From: Helicobacter_B zhangjianzhongii
GTDB lineage: Bacteria; Campylobacterota; Campylobacteria; Campylobacterales; Helicobacteraceae
Assembly: GCF_030249855.1 (NCBI RefSeq)
Contig: NZ_JANURN010000004.1
Coordinates: 1 to 64,000 of the forward strand
Direction: 5' to 3'
Length of the DNA stretch: 64,000 nt
This document shows, piece by piece, positions 45,730 through 54,671 of this stretch (position 1 is its first letter; every line of letters starts with the position of its first letter). The notes under the pieces were generated by a model. That model saw nothing but the letters and a program-made list of their open reading frames with translations. It made no database searches and had not been told where the DNA came from. The translations under genes and the position numbers were made by a program.

Positions 45730-48443
45730 TGGCTCTGCTTTCTTTACACAATGCCTACAAAAGCTTTGGCGCGCGCAAAGTGCTAGAAAATGCCAGCCTA
45801 AGCCTTGATGATGGCGAAAAAGTGGCGATCATTGGCAAAAATGGCGCAGGCAAAAGCACCTTACTAAAAATCCTATGCGAGCAAATGCCGCTAGATTCTG
45901 GCACACTAGCAAAGCGCCCCAATCTAGTAGCGCGCATCCTCCCCCAAGACCCACATTTTAGAGTGGATCTAAGCGTTAGGGAAGTGTGTGAAGCAAGCTT
46001 GCAGGAGCTAGTAGCGATCCATAAGAGAGTAGATGAGATTAACGCACTTTTGCAAGCAGATTCTAGGGAGCTTACCCAAAACACAGAGCTTCTAAACGAG
46101 CTAGGCACTCTCACCACACAGCTAGACTCCATTGATGGCTGGGATTTGGAGAAGCGGATTACAGAGCTTATAGAGAACTTCCACCTAAAAGACCTGCAAG
46201 ATCGCGCCATAGGCACGCTAAGTGGCGGGGAGCTTAAGCGACTAGCACTTGCTACAATCCTTATGCAGCCAGCAGATCTCTATATCTTAGATGAGCCTAC
46301 AAACCACCTTGATGTCGAAGTTGTAGAGTTTTTAGAATCTAAGCTTAACGCGCTTAAAGCCTGCGTGCTCTTCATTAGCCACGATCGCTACTTCATCGAT
46401 AATTGCGCGAGACGGATTATCGAAGTGGATTCTAGTAGGCTCACATATTTCCGCGGCGGCTATGGCGCGTATCTTTCCCAAAAAGCCGCGATGCTAGAGA
46501 GCCTTGCCAAAGAGCACTCCCGCACGCTAAAGCTTCTAAAAGCAGAAGAAGAGTGGCTGCATAAAGGCGTGCAAGCAAGAAGGAAGCGCAATGTCTTGCG
46601 CAAAGAGCGAGTCGAGCTTCTGCGCGCTAAGGCAAAGCAGAATCCAAGCCTAATGCGCCAAATGCGCCTAGAGCTAGAGCGCGAGAGCAAGCACCATAAT
46701 CGCACCCACTCACACAACGCACAGAAAATGATCATAGAGTGTGAGAATCTATGCGTAAGTATGGGCGGGAAGCCTTTGATCAAAGATTGCAGTCTGCGGA
46801 TTCTACAAGGGGATAAAATCGCCATAGTCGGGCGCAATGGTGCTGGCAAGTCAAGCTTGCTTAAAGTCTTTTTAGGAGAGATCGCGCCACAAAGCGGGGC
46901 AATCAAGCGCGGAGAGCTAAAGATAGGCTACTTCGCTCAAACACGCAAGGAGCTTGATGATAGTAAGAGTCTCATTGAGACCTTTTGCCCAAATGGTGGG
47001 GATCATATTGAGGTAAAGGGCAAGAGTATGCATATTTATGGGTATTTGAAGAGCTTTCTCTTCCCCAAAGATTTGCTCACACAAAAAATCGGCGCACTAA
47101 GTGGCGGGGAAAAAACGCGCGTAAGCTTGGCACTACTTTTTACCAAGCAGTATGACTGCTTGCTTTTAGATGAGCCTACAAATGACCTAGACATCGCTAC
47201 AATCAATATCCTAGAAGAGTATTTACTCTCTTTTTCTGGGGCATTGCTGCTTATAAGCCACGATCGCTACTTTATAGACAAGCTCGCCCAAAAGCTGCTA
47301 ATTTTGCATAGCCCCTCTCGAGCAGCTGGCACAAAGCGCGGAGCAAAAGTGGATTCTAGTGTAGAAGAGAGCTTGCAAAGCTTTAGCCAGTATCTTGATT
47401 ATTTTAAAGAGATAGCCTACTACAAACAGCTAGAATCCACTTTTACCAACGGAGATTCGGTCTTGGGTGGGCAATGCGGCAGTGTTGGTGTTTTTGCGGA
47501 AGGCACGGACAGGGAGTCCGCTAACCTTCCACAATTTTTGCAAAGCTCCCACAGCCCCACCGCAAGTCCTAGAATCTTAGGAGAAGAAAAACAGGCTCAA
47601 TCCCTAGAATCCACTTTTGACAAAAACGCCCAAAGTTTAAGCCTTATCCCCACTCCATCATCGCGAGCCGATGAAGCCCTCCCTCTGTCATCGCGAGCCG
47701 ATGAAGTCGGCGTGGCGATCCATAGTCAAAAAGCGGATTCTAGGAGTGGTTATTCTGCTAGCGCAGAGTGTATGGATTGCCACGCGGTGCAAGCACCGCT
47801 CGCAATGACAGCACAACACGCCGCAAGTAAAAAAGTGGATTCTAGGGAAAACACTCAAAGTGTAAAAAACTCCGCACAGGATTCTGGGCTAAACACGCCG
47901 CAGGCGGCAGGATTTTCTAAAGAAACATCGCCTAACGGCGAGCGGTATCCCTTGTTTTGCCACGCCGCCACTCACGCAGCGGCTCGCAATGACGATAAAA
48001 ATGCGCAAATTCTCAACAAGTCAGCAAAGGATTCTGGGCTAAACACCAAAAATGTAAGCGAGCCAGCAAAGGATTCTAGGATTTTGGAGCTAGAATCGGG
48101 GCTTTGCGAGCGCGTGCAAGGGCGCATACTTGGCGTATGTAACCGCAGCGCGCGCGAAGCAATCCACGATTCTAGCCCAAAAGCCGAATCCACCAACCAA
48201 AAGCCCAAGCCCAAAAAGCTTAGCTACAACGAGCAGCGCGAGCTAGATAGCCTACCAGATCGCATACAATCCCTAGAAGCACAAAAGCAGCTAATCGAGC
48301 AGCGACTTAGCGATGAGACAAGCCTAGCGCGCTATGGTGTGGTGGCATTGGCAAAGGAGCTAGAATCTATCACCAAAGAGCTAGATTCTAGCTATGAGCG
48401 ATACTTTTTCCTAGAAGAAAAGCAAGAATCCCTAAAGCATTAG
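45729..48443 (+). CDS. ABC-F family ATPase with a large repeat-derived insertion
   Basis: ABC-F proteins are soluble dual-ATPase factors that act on ribosomes. The first cassette has Walker A GKNGAGKST, signature LSGGELKR and 'YILDEPTNHLDVEVVEFLE'; the second has GRNGAGKSS, LSGGEKTR and 'LLLDEPTNDLDIATINI', with the interdomain linker between. At 904 residues it is about 250 longer than normal. The excess lies between the second cassette (ending near residue 520) and the C-terminal coiled coil ('LSYNEQRELDSLPDRIQSLE') and is a patchwork of interspersed repeats at 47380-48200 (LESTF, VDSR, MDCHAVQAPLAMT, FSKETS, EPAKDSRIL peptides). No stop interrupts it. Confidence 0.9.
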   Translation: MALLSLHNAYKSFGARKVLENASLSLDDGEKVAIIGKNGAGKSTLLKILCEQMPLDSGTLAKRPNLVARILPQDPHFRVDLSVREVCEASLQELVAIHKRVDEINALLQADSRELTQNTELLNELGTLTTQLDSIDGWDLEKRITELIENFHLKDLQDRAIGTLSGGELKRLALATILMQPADLYILDEPTNHLDVEVVEFLESKLNALKACVLFISHDRYFIDNCARRIIEVDSSRLTYFRGGYGAYLSQKAAMLESLAKEHSRTLKLLKAEEEWLHKGVQARRKRNVLRKERVELLRAKAKQNPSLMRQMRLELERESKHHNRTHSHNAQKMIIECENLCVSMGGKPLIKDCSLRILQGDKIAIVGRNGAGKSSLLKVFLGEIAPQSGAIKRGELKIGYFAQTRKELDDSKSLIETFCPNGGDHIEVKGKSMHIYGYLKSFLFPKDLLTQKIGALSGGEKTRVSLALLFTKQYDCLLLDEPTNDLDIATINILEEYLLSFSGALLLISHDRYFIDKLAQKLLILHSPSRAAGTKRGAKVDSSVEESLQSFSQYLDYFKEIAYYKQLESTFTNGDSVLGGQCGSVGVFAEGTDRESANLPQFLQSSHSPTASPRILGEEKQAQSLESTFDKNAQSLSLIPTPSSRADEALPLSSRADEVGVAIHSQKADSRSGYSASAECMDCHAVQAPLAMTAQHAASKKVDSRENTQSVKNSAQDSGLNTPQAAGFSKETSPNGERYPLFCHAATHAAARNDDKNAQILNKSAKDSGLNTKNVSEPAKDSRILELESGLCERVQGRILGVCNRSAREAIHDSSPKAESTNQKPKPKKLSYNEQRELDSLPDRIQSLEAQKQLIEQRLSDETSLARYGVVALAKELESITKELDSSYERYFFLEEKQESLKH
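47451..48180 (+). repeat. Patchwork of in-frame interspersed repeats inside the ABC-F gene
   Basis: In order I see: a GATTCGG-TTGGGTGGGCA unit (47453) shared with mnmG; AGCCCCACCGCAAGTCCTAG (47553) followed by GAGAAGAAAAACAGGCT, also in mnmG; CTAGAATCCACTTTTG (about 47605); two tandem CATCGCGAGCCGATGAAG units (about 47660-47712); GGTTATTCTGCTAGCGCAG then the module identical to dnaX (47772-47810); AAAAAGTGGATTCTAG; TTCTAAAGAAACATCGCC...GAGCGG (about 47917) as at window base 1; and two CAGCAAAGGATTCT units (about 48020 and 48063) as at 22371. All are read through in one frame. Confidence 0.85.
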
Positions 48444-48512
48444 CCCACACGCCCAAAGCCAAAATCTGCTAAAATAGCGCACTGCAATCATCTCTTAAGT
48501 CAAGGAGCATTT

Positions 48513-49685
48513 ATGACCTACTCTAGCCGCATTACCAATCTCCAAGAGTCCGCCACTATCGCTATCTCTACCCTTGCTACCACGCTCAAAGCACAAGGGC
48601 GTGATATTCTAAGCTTTTCTGCTGGGGAGCCAGACTTTGACACGCCAGAGCCTATTAAGCTTGCTGCCAAAGCCGCGCTTGATGAAGGATTTACCAAATA
48701 CACGCAAGTAGCAGGGATCCCAGAGCTCAAGCAAGCAATCACCAATAAGCTAGAGCGAGAAAATGGCTTGCACTATGAGCCAAAGCAGATTCTAGTGAGT
48801 AATGGCGCGAAGCAGTCGCTTTTCAATGTGTTTCAGGCGTTGATTGACACAGGCGATGAAGTCATAATCCCCTCACCTTACTGGGTAACCTACCCCGAGC
48901 TTGTAGCTTATAGCGGTGGGAGCAATGTTTTCATAGAGACAAATGAGCAAAATGGCTTTAAAATCACTGCTAAGTCCTTGCGCCAAGCAATCACGCCTAG
49001 GACAAAAGCCCTTGTGCTTACCACGCCATCAAACCCCACCGGTATGGTCTATACCAAGCAGGAGCTAGAGTCCATAGCACAAGTGCTACACGGCAGTGAT
49101 ATTGTCGTAATCGCCGATGAGATGTATGAAAAGCTACTTTATGATGGGGAGTTTGTCTCTGTGGGGAGCATTAGCCAAGATATGTTTGAGCGCACTATCA
49201 CGATCAATGGGCTTAGCAAATCTGTGGCGATGACTGGCTGGCGTATGGGCTATTGCGCAAGTGCTGATACTACGCTTATCAAGCTTATGACAAATCTCCA
49301 ATCCCAATGCACTTCAAATATCAACTCAATCACGCAAAAGGCGTCTATCATCGCCCTAGAAGGTGGCGTGGATACGCAGATAGAAGCAATGCGCCAAGCA
49401 TTTTTAGCTCGCAGGGATCTAGCAGTGTCTAGTATCAATGCGATTCAAGGGCTGCACACGCTCTCCCCTCAAGGTGCGTTCTATCTCTTTATCTCCATAG
49501 GGAGTGCTTGCGGTGGGGATTCTATGGCATTTTGCAAGCAGCTCTTAGAGCAAGAGGGGATAGCTCTAGTGCCCGGCAGTGCCTTTGGGGCAGATGGCTT
49601 TGTGCGGCTAAGCTTTGCGTGTAGCACAGAGCAAATCACCGCTGGTATCGCGCGTATAGCGCATTTTATGCAAGGCTTGGTGTAA
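48513..49685 (+). CDS. aspB: Aspartate (class I) aminotransferase
   Basis: This PLP-dependent class I aminotransferase probably interconverts aspartate and oxaloacetate. Conserved features are 'SFSAGEPDFDTPEPIK', 'LTTPSNPTGMVYTKQELE', 'VIADEMYEKLLYDG' and the Schiff-base lysine in 'INGLSKSVAMTGWRMGY'. The 390-residue length matches the AspB/AspC Igamma subgroup, and H. pylori has a close relative (HP0672). A prephenate-using variant is possible in this subgroup. The ATG follows AAGGAGCATTT, and mnmG starts two bases after the stop. Confidence 0.92.
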   Translation: MTYSSRITNLQESATIAISTLATTLKAQGRDILSFSAGEPDFDTPEPIKLAAKAALDEGFTKYTQVAGIPELKQAITNKLERENGLHYEPKQILVSNGAKQSLFNVFQALIDTGDEVIIPSPYWVTYPELVAYSGGSNVFIETNEQNGFKITAKSLRQAITPRTKALVLTTPSNPTGMVYTKQELESIAQVLHGSDIVVIADEMYEKLLYDGEFVSVGSISQDMFERTITINGLSKSVAMTGWRMGYCASADTTLIKLMTNLQSQCTSNINSITQKASIIALEGGVDTQIEAMRQAFLARRDLAVSSINAIQGLHTLSPQGAFYLFISIGSACGGDSMAFCKQLLEQEGIALVPGSAFGADGFVRLSFACSTEQITAGIARIAHFMQGLV

Positions 49686-49687
49686 GT

Positions 49688-51931
49688 ATGGTCTATGATG
49701 TTCTTGTCGTAGGTGGAGGGCACGCGGGCTTAGAGGCGGCTTGTATCGCTGCTAGAATGGGCGCACGAGTGTGTATGCTCACCATCTTAGTCGAAAATAT
49801 CGCCCTAGCCAGCTGCAATCCTGCCATAGGCGGCTTAGGCAAGGGGCATTTGGTCAAAGAAGTCGATGCGCTAGGGGGCGTTATGGGGAAGATCACTGAT
49901 AAATGCGGGATACAATACCGCATACTCAATGCCTCCAAAGGTCCTGCGGTGCGTGGCACAAGAGCGCAAATCGATATGGATTTATATAGGATCTATGCGC
50001 GCAATCTCGCCCTAAACACGCCAAATCTCACTATCTCTCAAGCAATGGTCAAAGAAATCCTGCTTGATAGCACAGGGCAGAAAGCCATAGGTGTGCGCAC
50101 CAATATCGGCAAAGACTATTACGCACACAAGCTTATCATCACCACAGGGACATTTTTGCAAGGGCTTGTGCATATCGGCGAAAATCGTTTAGAAAATGGT
50201 CGCTTTGGCGAGAGTGCGAGCAATGATCTAAGCACATCATTGCGCGATTTGGGGCTTACTCTTGGGCGGCTAAAGACAGGGACTTGCCCTAGGATTTTGG
50301 GATCTAGCATTGATTTTACGCATTTAGAGCAGCACTCTGGCGATGAGAATCCGCCGCACTTTAGCTACACGACAAGCGAATTTACCCCCACGCAGCTGCC
50401 CTGCTATATCACCTACACCACAGAGCGCACACACGAGCTTATCCGCGAGAATTTCCACCGCGCACCGCTCTTTACCGGACAGATCAATGGTGTAGGTCCG
50501 CGCTATTGCCCAAGTATTGAAGATAAAATCTCGCGCTTTGCCGATAAATCTCGCCACCAGCTCTTCTTAGAGCCGCAAACCACGCACGCCACGGAATACT
50601 ATGTCAATGGTCTCTCCACCTCTCTGCCCTATGATGTGCAAGAGCAAGTGATCGCCTCTATCCCGGGGCTTGAAAATGCCATAATCACGCGCTATGGCTA
50701 TGCCATAGAATACGACTATGTCTTGCCCACCCAGCTCCACCATACCCTAGAATCCAAAGCCATACACTCCCTCTACCTAGCCGGGCAGATCAATGGCACC
50801 ACAGGCTATGAAGAAGCCGCCGCACTAGGGCTACTAGCTGGGATCAATGCCACGCTCTCCTTGCAAGACATCGCGCCAGATCGCTTCCACTTCCCTCGCA
50901 AAGAGCTTGTGCTGCGCCGAGATGAGAGCTATATCGGCGTGATGATTGATGATCTTGTAACCAAAGGCACAAATGAGCCTTACCGCGTCTTTACCTCTCG
51001 TGCAGAATATCGGCTGCTACTGCGCGAAGATAATGCGATCTATCGCTTGCTAGGCTATGCTAGAGAGCTTGGCACAATGAGTAGGGAGCATATCGAGCGT
51101 TTTGCGCGTGATAAGCAAGATATAGCACAAGCCCTAGCGTTTTTACGCACGCACTTCATCACGCCAAACAAACACGCCCAAAGCTTCCTAGCCCAGCTCA
51201 ATCTCCCCCCAATCAACCAAAAAACCGCGCTACTACATATCGTAGGTAAAGATGGGTTTAGGGATTTTGACGCGCTAGAAGCATTTTTGCGCAGTGAGCA
51301 GGATTCTAAAGGGGATTCGGCTTTGCTTGGTGGGGATTCGGCTTTGGGTAGGCATTCCGCAGATTTTGGGGATTTGGAGGCAACCGCAGACCATCAGTCT
51401 AGCTCTGCCCCCAAATCCCCAAAAAACTACGAAAGCCCCACCGCAATGCCTAGAATCCTTGAAGAAGAAAAACAAGCCGAGTGTGAAAAATTCACCGCAG
51501 ACTCCCACAAAACAAGCGAAGCGCAGTTTCTTCAGAAAAGCGCGCAAAAGCCAACGCCAGAAACCAAAATCCCGGCGTTTTCACACTTCAGCCCCGCCGC
51601 AAAAGAGCAAATCCACATACAAGCAAAATACCACGACTATATCCAAAAGCAGCAAGCAAGTATTGATAATATGCACGCCCAGCTCCAAGCCACAATCCCG
51701 GAAGATTTTTGCTATCAAGGGATTTCTGGGCTATCGCTTGAAGTGGTGGAGAAGCTCTCAATCGCACGCCCTAAAACGCTCTTTGATGCCTCTAAAATTA
51801 GTGGCATAACGCCTGCTAGCCTTGATGTGCTGCATTTACACTTGCATTTGCAGGCAAAAAGAGCAAAAGTGGATTCTAGTAGCAAGATAGCTTCAAGCAA
51901 GCAATGCAGCAGCCTAGAGTCATTATCCTAG
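49688..51931 (+). CDS. mnmG: tRNA U34 carboxymethylaminomethyl-modifying enzyme MnmG (GidA), enlarged
   Basis: MnmG with MnmE makes (carboxymethyl)aminomethyl-U34 in tRNA wobble positions, using FAD, NADH and methylene-THF. The N-terminal FAD motif is 'VLVVGGGHAGLEAACIAARMG', then 'CNPAIGGLGKGHLVKEVDALGG', 'GLTLGRLKTGTCPRI' and 'GQINGTTGYEEAAALGLLAG'. At 747 residues it is well above the family norm of about 620-630. The extra ~100 residues (51300-51560) sit before the C-terminal tRNA-binding domain, which resumes at 'IQAKYHDYIQKQQ'. That insertion shares repeat units with the ABC-F gene. The C-terminus also carries an AAAGTGGATTCTAG copy (KVDSS). Confidence 0.94.
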   Translation: MVYDVLVVGGGHAGLEAACIAARMGARVCMLTILVENIALASCNPAIGGLGKGHLVKEVDALGGVMGKITDKCGIQYRILNASKGPAVRGTRAQIDMDLYRIYARNLALNTPNLTISQAMVKEILLDSTGQKAIGVRTNIGKDYYAHKLIITTGTFLQGLVHIGENRLENGRFGESASNDLSTSLRDLGLTLGRLKTGTCPRILGSSIDFTHLEQHSGDENPPHFSYTTSEFTPTQLPCYITYTTERTHELIRENFHRAPLFTGQINGVGPRYCPSIEDKISRFADKSRHQLFLEPQTTHATEYYVNGLSTSLPYDVQEQVIASIPGLENAIITRYGYAIEYDYVLPTQLHHTLESKAIHSLYLAGQINGTTGYEEAAALGLLAGINATLSLQDIAPDRFHFPRKELVLRRDESYIGVMIDDLVTKGTNEPYRVFTSRAEYRLLLREDNAIYRLLGYARELGTMSREHIERFARDKQDIAQALAFLRTHFITPNKHAQSFLAQLNLPPINQKTALLHIVGKDGFRDFDALEAFLRSEQDSKGDSALLGGDSALGRHSADFGDLEATADHQSSSAPKSPKNYESPTAMPRILEEEKQAECEKFTADSHKTSEAQFLQKSAQKPTPETKIPAFSHFSPAAKEQIHIQAKYHDYIQKQQASIDNMHAQLQATIPEDFCYQGISGLSLEVVEKLSIARPKTLFDASKISGITPASLDVLHLHLHLQAKRAKVDSSSKIASSKQCSSLESLS
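51314..51478 (+). repeat. In-frame repeat unit inside mnmG, related to one in the ABC-F gene
   Basis: The unit starts with GGGGATTCGGCTTTG, repeated once in tandem (about 51311 and 51333, the second followed by GGTAGGCATTCCGCAG). It ends with AGCCCCACCGCAATGCCTAG (51434) and GAAGAAGAAAAACAAGCC. The ABC-F gene has the corresponding 5' piece at 47453 and 3' piece at 47553, read in the same frame (PTAxPRIL-EEKQA). A minus-strand intergenic copy of the 3' piece lies at 56761-56782. Confidence 0.8.
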
Positions 51932-52058
51932 ATTCTACTAGGATCTACCTTTGTCATTGCGAGCCGACAACGGCAGCGTGGCAATCTATATTAGAATCTA
52001 CTTGCAAAAGTGGATTCTAATATAAGCCACATTGACACAAACGCACACAGGAGACACA
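51932..52058. repeat. Short intergenic gap with module B and a degenerate module A pair
   Basis: TGTCATTGCGAG, a GCCGACAACGGC core and GCGTGGCAATCTAT span 51952-51989. Immediately after, TTAGAATCTACTTGC and AAAAGTGGATTCTAA (51991-52021) form an imperfect inverted pair. These lie between mnmG and dapE, and the stem could act as a weak terminator. Confidence 0.75.
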
Positions 52059-53222
52059 ATGCAAGCGCAACAATGCGTAGATTTTCTGGCAAAACTACTC
52101 ACCTACCCCACGATCACCCCACAAGAATGCGGTATTTATGAGCCTATCAAAGCCTTATTGCTAGAAGCTGGCTTTGAGTGCCTGCATATTGATAAACACG
52201 ACACGCGCAATCTCTTTGCCCATATCACGCTAGGCAAAAGCCCTAAGCCAGCAAGGCATTTTTGTTTTATGGGGCATATTGATGTCGTGCCTGTGGGAGA
52301 TGGCTGGAGTGTGGATCCCTTTGGCGCGGTGGTGGAAAATGGCTATATCTATGGGCGTGGAGCGCAGGATATGAAAGCAGGGGTCGCTGCTTGTATCTAC
52401 GCGCTACTAGATTGTGCCAAAGCCGCTGCCACAGCCCCCCTTATGCTCTCACTTTTGCTCACAAGCGATGAAGAAGGAGATGGCACTTATGGCACAGCCT
52501 ATGCGCTACAAGAGCTGGCAAAGCGCGATCTACTGCCCACGCACGCCATAGTCGCCGAGCCTACTTGCTCTAGCATTCTAGGCGATACGATCAAAAATGG
52601 GCGCAGAGGCAGTATCAATGGTGTGCTAGAGATTGTCGGCAAGCAAGGACACGCCGCATACCCTAGCAAGTGTATAAACCCCATAGAAGCCTTAGGATCT
52701 AGCCTTGGCAAGCTTGCTGGAGTGGAGCTAGACTCTGGGGATAGGGATTTTGCCCCTACAAAGCTTGTCATCACCGATATGCGCGGCGGCTTAGAGGTGG
52801 TCAATGTAACGCCTAGCGCGCTAAAGATTATGTTTAATGTGCGCAATTCTCCTGCTACCCCTAAAGAACGCGTGCAAGAGTATGTAGAATCCATTATGCA
52901 AGCAGTGTGCGCAAAAAATGTCGGCATTTCCTACACACTTAGCCTAAAGCAAAGTGCCAAGCCCTTTATCTGCAAGCAGGATTCTAAGCTGATACACACG
53001 CTTAGTGCTAGCATTCAAAAAGTATGTGGTATCACCCCAGAGTGCAGCACAAGCGGCGGGACAAGTGATGCGCGATTTTGCCAAGAGTTTGGCATAGAGG
53101 CGATAGAATTTGGCGTGTGCAATGACACAATCCACAGCATAGATGAGCGTGTGAAAATCACAGAAGTAGAGCAGCTCTATCGCGTATTTCGCGCATTTTT
53201 AGAGCGATTTGCGCAAGTCTAG
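52059..53222 (+). CDS. dapE: Succinyl-diaminopimelate desuccinylase DapE
   Basis: DapE hydrolyses N-succinyl-LL-diaminopimelate in the lysine/peptidoglycan pathway and is a two-zinc M20 peptidase. Metal and catalytic blocks are 'FMGHIDVVPVGDGW', 'GRGAQDMKAGVAACIYA', 'LTSDEEGDGTYGT' and 'CSTSGGTSDARF'. I choose ATG 52059 (387 residues), just after CAGGAGACACA; an earlier in-frame ATG at 52032 is less well placed. It lies downstream of mnmG as in H. pylori (HP0212/HP0213, from memory). Confidence 0.95.
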   Translation: MQAQQCVDFLAKLLTYPTITPQECGIYEPIKALLLEAGFECLHIDKHDTRNLFAHITLGKSPKPARHFCFMGHIDVVPVGDGWSVDPFGAVVENGYIYGRGAQDMKAGVAACIYALLDCAKAAATAPLMLSLLLTSDEEGDGTYGTAYALQELAKRDLLPTHAIVAEPTCSSILGDTIKNGRRGSINGVLEIVGKQGHAAYPSKCINPIEALGSSLGKLAGVELDSGDRDFAPTKLVITDMRGGLEVVNVTPSALKIMFNVRNSPATPKERVQEYVESIMQAVCAKNVGISYTLSLKQSAKPFICKQDSKLIHTLSASIQKVCGITPECSTSGGTSDARFCQEFGIEAIEFGVCNDTIHSIDERVKITEVEQLYRVFRAFLERFAQV

Positions 53223-53347
53223 CCACTATCTACACTAATGCCAAGCCACCGCTTAGGTTTGCTGCTTTTGGTGTTGGGGATTTGTGTGGGATATGAGTGC
53301 ATAGACTTTTGGGGGGCTTAGCTCTCTTTGAAGCTTAGGTTTTGCCA

Positions 53348-54460
53348 CTATAACAACGCCTTGATATGCGAGATAAACATATCTGTATCTATGCCATTTT
53401 TCGCAAAAAGGCGATCTTGCCTTGCATACAAATGGGGCTTAGATAGAATCTCTATAATCTTATCCACCGCTTCAGTGGCACTTTTAGCGTGTTTCATCAA
53501 AGCATTATCAAGCAAAAATCTATCGTGAAAAAGCAAGATCGAGCGAGTGGAAATCACAGGTATGCCAAGATAGCACGCCTCTAGATTCATAGTCCCGCCA
53601 CCGCCCAAAAGCACATCAACAAAGGGATAAAAATCTTTTGGCTCTAGCTTATGGTGCAAAATCTTAAAGCGACTTTGTGCATCTTGCGGAAGCTCTGCAA
53701 GGCAAGATTCTAGCTCATCTTTACCATAGCGGGGCATACACAGCACATTGGCTTTAATCTTTTTAGCCAAAAGGGCAAAGCTCTCATAAATAATTGACAA
53801 TTTATGCTTGACATAATGAGCCTTATACTCCTCTTCACGCACCAAAATAATAGGCAAAGTAGAATCTAGCCCTAGATTCTCGCAAAATGCCTTTCTCTGC
53901 GGCGATTCTAGCTCATAATGCAAGGGGATAGAATCTAGCCATAATGCCACATCAATAAAGCCATATTCCACCACTTGAGTAGAATCTAACCCCAAGCTTG
54001 TATAGCAAATCTCAGGCACGACAAAAGGGCGGAATACAAGATGGGAAAGCGGAAGTGTCAAGCGGGATAAAATCGTTACAGATTCTAAGCAAAACTTTTC
54101 ATCAGCCACCGGCGTATCAGCAAAATGCACCACCGGTATCCCTAGCCCATAGGCACACTGCACACCATCAACACTCGCTCCGGTGATAAAAATCTTTGGC
54201 ATTGCATTAAGCCTTGCAAAAAGCTCCAAAAAGCCCTTTTGACGATTGATTCTTGCTTCAAACTTGCCTAGCTTACTAGCCCCGCCATAGCCGCCAACAC
54301 AATAATGCTCTATGTTAAAAAGCTCTAAAAGTCTCAAGCACTCATCATAGTCCTTACTCTCACGCGTGGTAACAATCACAGAATCTAAAGCCTTAAGCCT
54401 TGGTAAAATGGGCTTAAAAAACAGCACATATTTTGGGTCAATAATATCAAGCCAAATCAT
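53348..54460 (-). CDS. DUF354-like glycosyltransferase-fold protein
   Basis: The sequence fits the DUF354 family, thought to have the GT-B/UDP-GlcNAc epimerase-like fold. It opens 'MIWLDIIDPKYVLFFKPILP', has 'YGGASKLGKFEARINRQKG' and a nucleotide-sugar-like loop 'DVLLGGGGTMNLEACYLGIPVISTRS'. No activity has been established to my knowledge. I choose ATG 54460 (370 residues), with AAAGG upstream; the earlier in-frame start at 54517 includes a 'MLES' repeat-derived segment. It is alone on the minus strand between dapE and a membrane protein gene. Confidence 0.75.
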   Translation of the reverse strand: MIWLDIIDPKYVLFFKPILPRLKALDSVIVTTRESKDYDECLRLLELFNIEHYCVGGYGGASKLGKFEARINRQKGFLELFARLNAMPKIFITGASVDGVQCAYGLGIPVVHFADTPVADEKFCLESVTILSRLTLPLSHLVFRPFVVPEICYTSLGLDSTQVVEYGFIDVALWLDSIPLHYELESPQRKAFCENLGLDSTLPIILVREEEYKAHYVKHKLSIIYESFALLAKKIKANVLCMPRYGKDELESCLAELPQDAQSRFKILHHKLEPKDFYPFVDVLLGGGGTMNLEACYLGIPVISTRSILLFHDRFLLDNALMKHAKSATEAVDKIIEILSKPHLYARQDRLFAKNGIDTDMFISHIKALL

Positions 54461-54620
54461 TTTTTGCCTTTGTGTTTTGCTCTGTGTATTTGTGTGGTTA
54501 AAAATGGATTCTAGCACAAGTAGAATCTAGCCTTGTAGGCTTTAGCCTTTATACGATTTTCTACACGCTTAAGATCGTGCCTTAAGCATATTTAGCTTTT
54601 ATGCACCAAAAATTTTAATG

Positions 54621-54626
54621 TATAAT
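54621..54626 (+). promoter_or_regulatory. -10 box TATAAT for the large membrane protein gene
   Basis: TATAAT lies 46 bases before ATG 54672 in an AT-rich stretch (TTTTAATGTATAATCC), giving a leader of roughly 40 bases. Confidence 0.45.
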
Positions 54627-54671
54627 CCACGCTCTACACTTTAAATATTTTCACATTTCTAAGGATCCTTG

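Noticed and set aside
51275..51809. Open frames overlapping the mnmG insertion (both strands) as separate genes
   Set aside because: They are shadows in other frames of the repeat-derived insertion, and mnmG reads continuously through the region.
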